Part shown: positions 58,211 to 63,097 of the stretch, piece by piece
Numbering within the stretch: the stretch's first letter is position 1
How the letters are laid out: each line of letters begins with the position of its first letter
Assembly (NCBI RefSeq): GCF_019510245.1
Contig: NZ_JAEKKT010000204.1
Location: 1-63,097 of the forward strand
Direction of reading: 5' to 3'
DNA from: Streptomyces sp.
GTDB lineage: Bacteria > Actinomycetota > Actinomycetes > Streptomycetales > Streptomycetaceae
DNA length: 63,097 bases
Position numbers and translations under genes: made by a program
The notes under the pieces: model-generated
Told to the model about the DNA's origin: nothing
The model's input: the letters and a program-made list of their open reading frames with translations, nothing else
The model's database searches: none

Positions 58211-59606
58211 ATGACGACATTCGCCAGCGGTACGCGCCTCCGTCGGTGTGTTCGGCCGCAACATCCTCTCCGCCGAGCAGCTCTCGGCCCTCACCGCCCA
58301 GCTGCGCGCCGAGCGGGACGACGTCCTGGTGGCGATCGACGAGGAGGGCGGTGACGTCACCCGCCTCGAGGTACGCACCGGTTCCTCCTTCCCCGGCAAC
58401 CACGCCCTCGGCGCCGTCGACGACCCGGAGCTGACCCGGCAGGTCGCCCTCGAACTGGGCCGCCGCCTCGCCGCCTGCGGGGTCAACTTCAGCTGGGCCC
58501 CGGTCGCCGACGTGAACTCCAACTCCGCCAACCCGGTCATCGGCGTCCGCTCCTTCGGCGCCGACCAGGACCTGGTCGCCCGGCACACGGCGGCCTACGT
58601 CACCGGCCTCCAGGCGGCCGGGGTGGCGGCCTGCACCAAGCACTTCCCGGGCCACGGCGACACCGCCGTCGACTCCCACCTCGCCATGCCCCGCATCGAC
58701 GCGACCGCCGAGGTCCTGCACGCCCGCGAACTGGCGCCGTTCCGCGCCGCCATCGCCGCCGGCACCCGCGCCGTGATGAGCGCGCACATCCTGGTCCCCG
58801 CCCTGGACCCGACCCGGCCCGGGACGCTGTCCCACCGCGTGCTCACCGGGCTGCTGCGCGGTGAACTCGGCTACGACGGCCTGATCGTCACCGACGGCAT
58901 CGAGATGCAGGCCATCGCCGGGACCTACGGCATCGAACACGGCACCGTCCTGGCGCTCGCCGCCGGAGCCGACGCGATCTGCGTGGGCGGCGGCCTCTCG
59001 GACGACGAGACGGTACGACGGCTGCGCGACGCCCTGGTCGCGGCGGTCCGCTCCGGCGAACTCCCCGAGGAACGCCTGGCGGACGCGGCGCAGCGGGTGC
59101 GGGCACTGGCGACCTGGACGGCCACGACGGAAGTGGCCCAGCCGGACCCGACCCTCACGGACATCGGCCTCGTCGCCGCCCGCCGCGCGCTTCGTGTGAC
59201 GCGCGTCGACCCCTGGACGCCCCCGGCCGAACCGCTCTTCGTCGCCTCCTTCTCGCCCGAGACCAACATCGCCGTGGGCACGGAGACCCCGTGGGGCGTG
59301 TCCGCCGAACTGACCCGGCTCGTGCCCGGTACCGAGACGGGCAGCTTCGCAGGCGAGGACGCGGGCCACGCGGCCATCGTGGCGGCGGGGGAGCGCCGTG
59401 TCGTCGCGGTGGTCCGGGACGAACACCGGCACCCCTGGATGGCCGGGGCCCTGGACACCCTGCTCAAGGCCCGCCCCGACACGATCGTGGTGGAGATGGG
59501 CGTACCGCAGTCCGCGCCCCGGGGCCCGCTGTACATTGCGACGCACGGCGCGGCGCGGGTGTGCGGAGTGGCGGCGGCCGAGGTCATCGCGGGCGTGACC
59601 GCGTAG
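58211..59606 (+). pseudogene. dasD: GH3 beta-N-acetylhexosaminidase DasD, N-terminally disrupted
   Basis: The GH3 hexosaminidase that follows dasABC. The intact catalytic part reads from GTG 58248 (452 codons) and keeps the NagZ-type KHFPGHGDTAVDSH motif and the nucleophile region IVTDGIEMQ. A proper start, ATG 58211 behind AAGGGA and reading TTFASGT, is in a different frame and lies only 37 bases upstream. Family members need about 40 extra residues between these parts, so a deletion with frame loss is likely. Translation from GTG 58248 has no Shine-Dalgarno and would lack the first barrel strand. A sequencing error cannot be excluded. Confidence 0.7.
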
Positions 59607-59700
59607 CTCACCCCATGCCCCGCGCCCCGCGCCCCTTTGGCGCGGGGCGTACCCCCGGCCGAAGGCTGGGGGAGGAACTGCGCGAGCAACCCCCACCCAG
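59607..59700. repeat. Dispersed palindromic repeat, long form (inverted)
   Basis: The reverse complement matches the element at 28258-28345: CGCGCAGTTCCTCCCCCAGC, then CTTCGGCCGGGGGTAC and a GCGCCAAAGGGGCGCGG-type hairpin. It lies between convergent dasD and nagB and may terminate both. Confidence 0.7.
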
Positions 59701-59739
59701 GGTCAGCCCGCATCCAACCGAACCTGGCAGGCGATTCCG

Positions 59740-60525
59740 CTAAATCCCCTGCCAGTCCGGCTTGTTGGCAAAGGTGTACCGGAAGTAGTCCGCGAACTTC
59801 AGCTTCGACGCGGCGGCCTCGTCGACGACCACCGTGGCGTGCCGGTGCAACTGCAGCGCAGACGCGGGGCACACCGCCGCGACCGGCCCCTCCACCGTCG
59901 CCGCGACCGCGTCGGCCTTCCCCTCGCCCGTGGCCAGCAGCACCAGGTGCCGCGCCTCCAGGATCGTCCCGATCCCCTGGGTGATGACGTGGTGCGGCAC
60001 CTGCGTGATGTCCCCGTCGAAGAACCGCGCGTTGTCGACCCGGGTCTGCTCGGTCAGCGTCTTGATCCGGGTCCGCGAGGCCAGCGAGGAACACGGTTCG
60101 TTGAACCCGATGTGCCCGTCGGTCCCGATCCCGAGCAGCTGGAGGTCCACGCCGCCCGCCATCGCCAGCTCCGCGTCGTACGCCTCGCAGGCGGCCTGTA
60201 CGTCCTCGGCCGCGCCGTCGGGTCCGAGGAACGCGTCCATCCCGATCCCGAGCGGCTCCAGCACCTCGCGCCGCAGCACCGACCGGTACGACTCCGGATG
60301 GTCGGCCGGCAGCCCCACGTACTCGTCGAGCTGGGCTATGCGCGCCCTCGAGGCGTCCACGGCACCGGCGCGGACCTTGGCGGTGAGCGCCTGGTAGATG
60401 GGGAGCGGGGTCGAGCCCGTGGCCACCCCGAGCAGCGCGGCCGGCTTGTGCCGGAGCAGCTGAGCCATGGCCTCGGCGATCAGCTCGCCGCCCGCGGCGG
60501 CGTCCGGAACGATGACAACTTCCAC
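59740..60525 (-). CDS. nagB: Glucosamine-6-phosphate deaminase NagB
   Basis: A 261-residue enzyme converting glucosamine-6-phosphate to fructose-6-phosphate and ammonia, the last step of GlcNAc use. The catalytic segments ATGSTPLPIYQAL, LDEYVGLP and GTDGHIGFNEP are intact. GTG 60525 is chosen. It is preceded by a dre site overlapping its likely promoter, so DasR represses it; its substrate and product link to the dasABC uptake system. Confidence 0.95.
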   Translation of the reverse strand: MEVVIVPDAAAGGELIAEAMAQLLRHKPAALLGVATGSTPLPIYQALTAKVRAGAVDASRARIAQLDEYVGLPADHPESYRSVLRREVLEPLGIGMDAFLGPDGAAEDVQAACEAYDAELAMAGGVDLQLLGIGTDGHIGFNEPCSSLASRTRIKTLTEQTRVDNARFFDGDITQVPHHVITQGIGTILEARHLVLLATGEGKADAVAATVEGPVAAVCPASALQLHRHATVVVDEAAASKLKFADYFRYTFANKPDWQGI

Positions 60526-60571
60526 GCTGGGCCTGCCGTTCTCAAGAGGGCTGGAGGATCTGGATGGCCTA

Positions 60572-60587
60572 TGTGGTTTAGACCAAT
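60572..60587. promoter_or_regulatory. dre site (DasR operator) of nagB
   Basis: TGGTTTAGACCA (60574-60585) with flanks matches the dre consensus, 50-60 bases upstream of the nagB GTG. GACCAATCT occurs here (60581-60589) and again at 60595-60603. Confidence 0.85.
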
Positions 60588-60843
60588 CTGATGGGACCAA
60601 TCTAACAGAACCGACCCCTGTCGCCGGAGGTCGGGTGCAGGGAAAGTGCAGGGAAAGGGGACAAGTGCGAGGTTACGTGAATACGTCGGATGGGGTGAAT
60701 TGAGGAAAATTTCCGCAGCGGCGGAACCCTGCCTGGCCAGGTCGCCGAAAATTGCCCCGGACATCCGGCCCCACGGCCGCCCCCGGCGGGCTACGCTGCG
60801 ATCGCATCAACTGTGAACAGTCTCCAACGCATGGACACACACC

Positions 60844-60859
60844 GTGGTCTAGTCCACAA
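60844..60859. promoter_or_regulatory. Isolated dre site
   Basis: GTGGTCTAGTCCACAA has the core TGGTCTAGTCCA, identical to dre site 1 at dasA. It lies 320 bases upstream of nagB and 305 upstream of the sensor kinase, so its target is unclear. Confidence 0.75.
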
Positions 60860-61164
60860 TTGCGTACGGGGGCTGAACGCGTACGGCACGACATCGGCCG
60901 TACGGCACAGTCACACTCTTCCGTCTTCCCCGCACAGGAAGGCGGACCGAGGAACCGGAGCTCTCTGCCCTGACTGCCCCGGCTCCTCACCATCGGCCGA
61001 CCGGGACCGCACACCCCACGGCCGTTGCTGCTCCGGGCTGCGGTGCCGGGAGGGTTGAGGGTCCCTCCCAGGCGCCGCGGCCCGCGGGTGTCTCCGGGCC
61101 CGCTTCCCCCTGCCGTATCCGCCGGTTTTCGGCCATCCACATACCGCCAGGTACGCTCACAGAC

Positions 61165-62640
61165 GTGCCCTCCATGAACGAACTGGTCCGCCAGCACACC
61201 GCCCTCGACGACTCCGACCTCGAGTGGCTCCATCTGCTGGTCTCGGAGTGGCAGCTGCTCTCCGACCTGTCCTTCGCCGACCTGGTCCTGTGGGTCCCCA
61301 CCCGGGACGGCACCCGGTACGTCTCGGTGGCGCAGATGCGCCCCAACACCGGCCCCACCTCCTACCAGGACGACATGGTCGGCCACCTGGTCCCGCGCGG
61401 CCGGCGGCCCATGCTGGACATCGCCCTGGACGAGGGCCGGATCGTCCGTGAGGGCGACCCGGAGTGGCGCGAGGAGGTCCCCGTACGGGTCGAGTCCATC
61501 CCGGTGCGGCGCGAGGGCCGGGTGCTCGGGGTGATCGCCCGCAACACCAACCTGCTGAGCGTGCGCACCCCGAGCCGCCTGGAGCTCACCTACCTCCAGA
61601 GCGCTTCCGACCTCGCGCAGATGATCGCTGCCGGATCGTTTCCCTTCCCTAACCAGCAGGTCGACATGGACGCCTCGCCGCGGGTCGGCGACGGCCTGAT
61701 CCGGGTGGACGGCGACGGCATCGTCCAGTACGCCTCCCCGAACGCCCTCTCCGCCTACCACCGGCTCGGCCTCGCCGCCGACCTGCTCGGCCACCACCTC
61801 GGCCAGACCACGGCCGAACTCGCCCCGACCAAGGGGCCGGTGGACGAGGCGCTCGCCAAACTCGCCAGCGGCTGGGCGCCGCGCGAGTTCGAGATCGAGT
61901 CCGAGGACGGCGTCATCCAGTTCCGGGCGATCCCGCTCAAGCCCAAGGGCACCCGCATCGGTTCCCTGGTCCTGCTCCGGGACGTCACCGAACTGCGGCG
62001 CCGTGAGCGGGAGTTGATCACCAAGGACGCCACCATCCGGGAGATCCACCACCGGGTGAAGAACAACCTCCAGACGGTCGCCGCGCTGCTGCGCCTGCAG
62101 GCCCGGCGCATCGACTCCGAACGCGGCCGGGAGGCCCTGGAGGAGGCCGTACGCCGGGTCGGCTCGATCGCCATCGTGCATGAGACGCTGTCCCAGAACC
62201 TGGACGAGCGCGTCGAGTTCGACGAGATCGCGGACCGGGTGCTCGCGATGGTCGCCGAGATCTCGCCCGGGAAGGTCGTTGGCCGGCGCACCGGCCGCTT
62301 CGGGATACTCGACGCCGAGGTCGCCACCCCGCTGTCGATGGTGCTCACCGAAGTCCTGCAGAACGCCCTCGAACACGGCTTCCGCGAGGGGGACACCGGC
62401 ACCGTCGAGGTCTCGGCGGTCCGCGGCGGCACCAGCAAGGAGGCCCGGCTGCTCGTCACCGTCCAGGACGACGGTGTCGGCCTGCCCGAGGGATTCGACC
62501 CGCATCGCTCCGGCAACCTGGGCCTGCAGATCGTGCGGACGCTGGTGGAGGGCGAGTTGGGCGGCACGTTCGACATGGTGCCGGCGCCGGAGCGCGGGAC
62601 CCGGGTGATCCTGGACGTGCCGGTGCGACCGCAGAAGTAG
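61165..62640 (+). CDS. PdtaS-like sensor histidine kinase
   Basis: A 491-residue cytosolic kinase: GAF-type sensor (about 20-150), PAS (about 170-280), HisKA_2 (HHRVKNNLQTVAALLRLQ, phospho-acceptor His about 295 or 296) and HATPase (N box LTEVLQNALEHG, G boxes DDGVGLP and GNLGLQIV). This is the PdtaS architecture; its usual partner is an ANTAR-type antiterminator regulator, not encoded here. The start GTG 61165 has no Shine-Dalgarno and TACGCT lies seven bases upstream, so the message is probably leaderless. ATG 61174 is an alternative. Confidence 0.9.
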   Translation: MPSMNELVRQHTALDDSDLEWLHLLVSEWQLLSDLSFADLVLWVPTRDGTRYVSVAQMRPNTGPTSYQDDMVGHLVPRGRRPMLDIALDEGRIVREGDPEWREEVPVRVESIPVRREGRVLGVIARNTNLLSVRTPSRLELTYLQSASDLAQMIAAGSFPFPNQQVDMDASPRVGDGLIRVDGDGIVQYASPNALSAYHRLGLAADLLGHHLGQTTAELAPTKGPVDEALAKLASGWAPREFEIESEDGVIQFRAIPLKPKGTRIGSLVLLRDVTELRRRERELITKDATIREIHHRVKNNLQTVAALLRLQARRIDSERGREALEEAVRRVGSIAIVHETLSQNLDERVEFDEIADRVLAMVAEISPGKVVGRRTGRFGILDAEVATPLSMVLTEVLQNALEHGFREGDTGTVEVSAVRGGTSKEARLLVTVQDDGVGLPEGFDPHRSGNLGLQIVRTLVEGELGGTFDMVPAPERGTRVILDVPVRPQK

Positions 62641-62673
62641 GCCGCGCCGCCGGGGTGTTCGGGCACAGCAAAG

Positions 62674-62700
62674 AGCCCCGGACCTGGTGGGTCCGGGGCT
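62674..62700. terminator. Bidirectional hairpin terminator
   Basis: AGCCCCGGACC pairs with GGTCCGGGGCT around a short loop, between the convergent kinase and wblE genes. Confidence 0.82.
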
Positions 62701-62825
62701 GCTCGCTCGTTGCTGCTCTTACTGCTAAGCGCATCGGGGGGTACTGCGCGCTGCGGCTCGGGGGCGGGAGATGCGTACTCGCTGTACGCGCCGCCAAGCT
62801 CAGGCTGTCACCAGGGGTGGGACTG

Positions 62826-63083
62826 TCAGGCGGTGGCCTGACGGGCCCGGTTGCGGGCGGCACGGCGCTTCATCGCGCGACGCTCGTCCTCGCTGAGACC
62901 ACCCCAGACGCCGGAGTCCTGACCGGACTCGAGCGCCCACTGCAGACACTGATCCATGACGGGGCAGCGACGGCAGACGGCCTTGGCTTCCTCGATCTGC
63001 AGCAGCGCAGGACCGGTGTTGCCGATGGGGAAGAAGAGCTCGGGGTCTTCCTCGCGGCAAACGGCGTTGTGACGCCAGTCCAT
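62826..63083 (-). CDS. wblE: WhiB-family regulator WblE (WhiB1 type)
   Basis: An 85-residue iron-sulfur protein. The cluster cysteines are C9, C37, C40 and C46, and the turn GVWGG is at 58-62 followed by a basic C terminus (RRAARNRARQ). It lacks the AT-hook of WblC and matches the WblE/WhiB1 branch, essential in some actinobacteria and bound to the principal sigma factor. ATG 63083 follows GAGAGG and the gene is complete. Its promoter lies beyond the window. Confidence 0.94.
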   Translation of the reverse strand: MDWRHNAVCREEDPELFFPIGNTGPALLQIEEAKAVCRRCPVMDQCLQWALESGQDSGVWGGLSEDERRAMKRRAARNRARQATA

Positions 63084-63097
63084 GGCTGCTACCTCTC

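Larger units (their letters stand above)
60526..61164. other. Intergenic region between nagB and the sensor kinase
   Basis: 639 bases with no convincing gene. It contains the nagB dre (60572-60587), a second GACCAATCT repeat at 60595-60603, an isolated dre at 60844-60859 and, just before the kinase GTG, TACGCT as a likely -10. Short frames across it have no Shine-Dalgarno or family-like content. Confidence 0.7.

Noticed and set aside
60752..61058. Small genes in the nagB-kinase gap
   Set aside because: The frames lack Shine-Dalgarno sites, contain the dre and show no consistent third-codon G/C preference.

Overview
The window is a chromosomal backbone segment of a Streptomyces, or a very close relative. 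The DNA is strongly G+C-rich, with many GTG starts and heavily G/C-ended codons. The gene order and families are typical of the genus: wblC, sigR-rsrA, epi-isozizaene synthase with its P450, nrdABS under a B12 riboswitch, dasR-dasABC-nagB and wblE. I see no phage, integrase, transposase or CRISPR array. Coordinates and start choices come from reading frames, ribosome-binding sites (RBS) and family knowledge; no database search was run.

Region 1 (1-6.7 kb): the 3' part of an M20 dipeptidase, nudC (NAD/RNA-cap Nudix hydrolase), a small methyltransferase, mycoredoxin with a clear sigma-R promoter, uvrD2 helicase, and wblC. wblC is the WhiB7-type antibiotic-response regulator and sits behind a roughly 600-nt leader holding an upstream ORF and a terminator. 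Region 2 (6.7-22.9 kb): an ABC1 kinase, a ThiF/E1-like protein, a DUF45 metallopeptidase, a TerD-AIM24 fusion followed by two more AIM24 genes, a Nudix hydrolase with a zincin-like protein, an SDR, moaE, a 54-codon membrane protein, a PDZ/Lon-like protease, a PPA1309-family protein and a giant UPF0182 membrane protein. Region 3 (22.9-32.9 kb): two identical initiator tRNA genes flanking a TPR/Sel1 protein, then a Fur regulator, a CBS protein, hisN, a TetR regulator, an SMR guanidinium-type exporter, rsgA-aroA, an M50 peptidase and an SRAP (abasic-site protein).

Region 4 (32.9-42.4 kb): an alpha/beta hydrolase; sigR with its sigma-R promoter and 55-codon alternative start, coupled to rsrA; an HD-GYP protein coupled to a degenerate HD protein; a TPR protein; def; and the albaflavenone pair eizA-cyp170A1. 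Region 5 (42.4-51.7 kb): nrdS, nrdB and nrdA on the minus strand behind a cobalamin riboswitch, a GNAT acetyltransferase, and a 1207-residue membrane-anchored NACHT-type NTPase with a cysteine-rich tail, the most accessory-looking gene here. Region 6 (51.7-63.1 kb): a monocarboxylate symporter with its DUF3311 partner, dasR, the chitobiose ABC operon dasABC, a GH3 hexosaminidase dasD with an apparently deleted and frame-shifted N terminus, nagB, a PdtaS-like sensor kinase and wblE.

The themes are redox/thiol stress (sigR, rsrA, mycoredoxin, wblC), chitin and N-acetylglucosamine sensing and use (DasR and its dre sites at dasA and nagB, plus one apparently orphan site at 60844-60859), and B12-switched deoxyribonucleotide synthesis. 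The points most worth a second look are the wblC leader, the NACHT protein, the broken dasD, the orphan dre site, the TerD/AIM24 cluster, the twin fMet tRNAs and a heptanucleotide repeat array that feeds a terminator hairpin.
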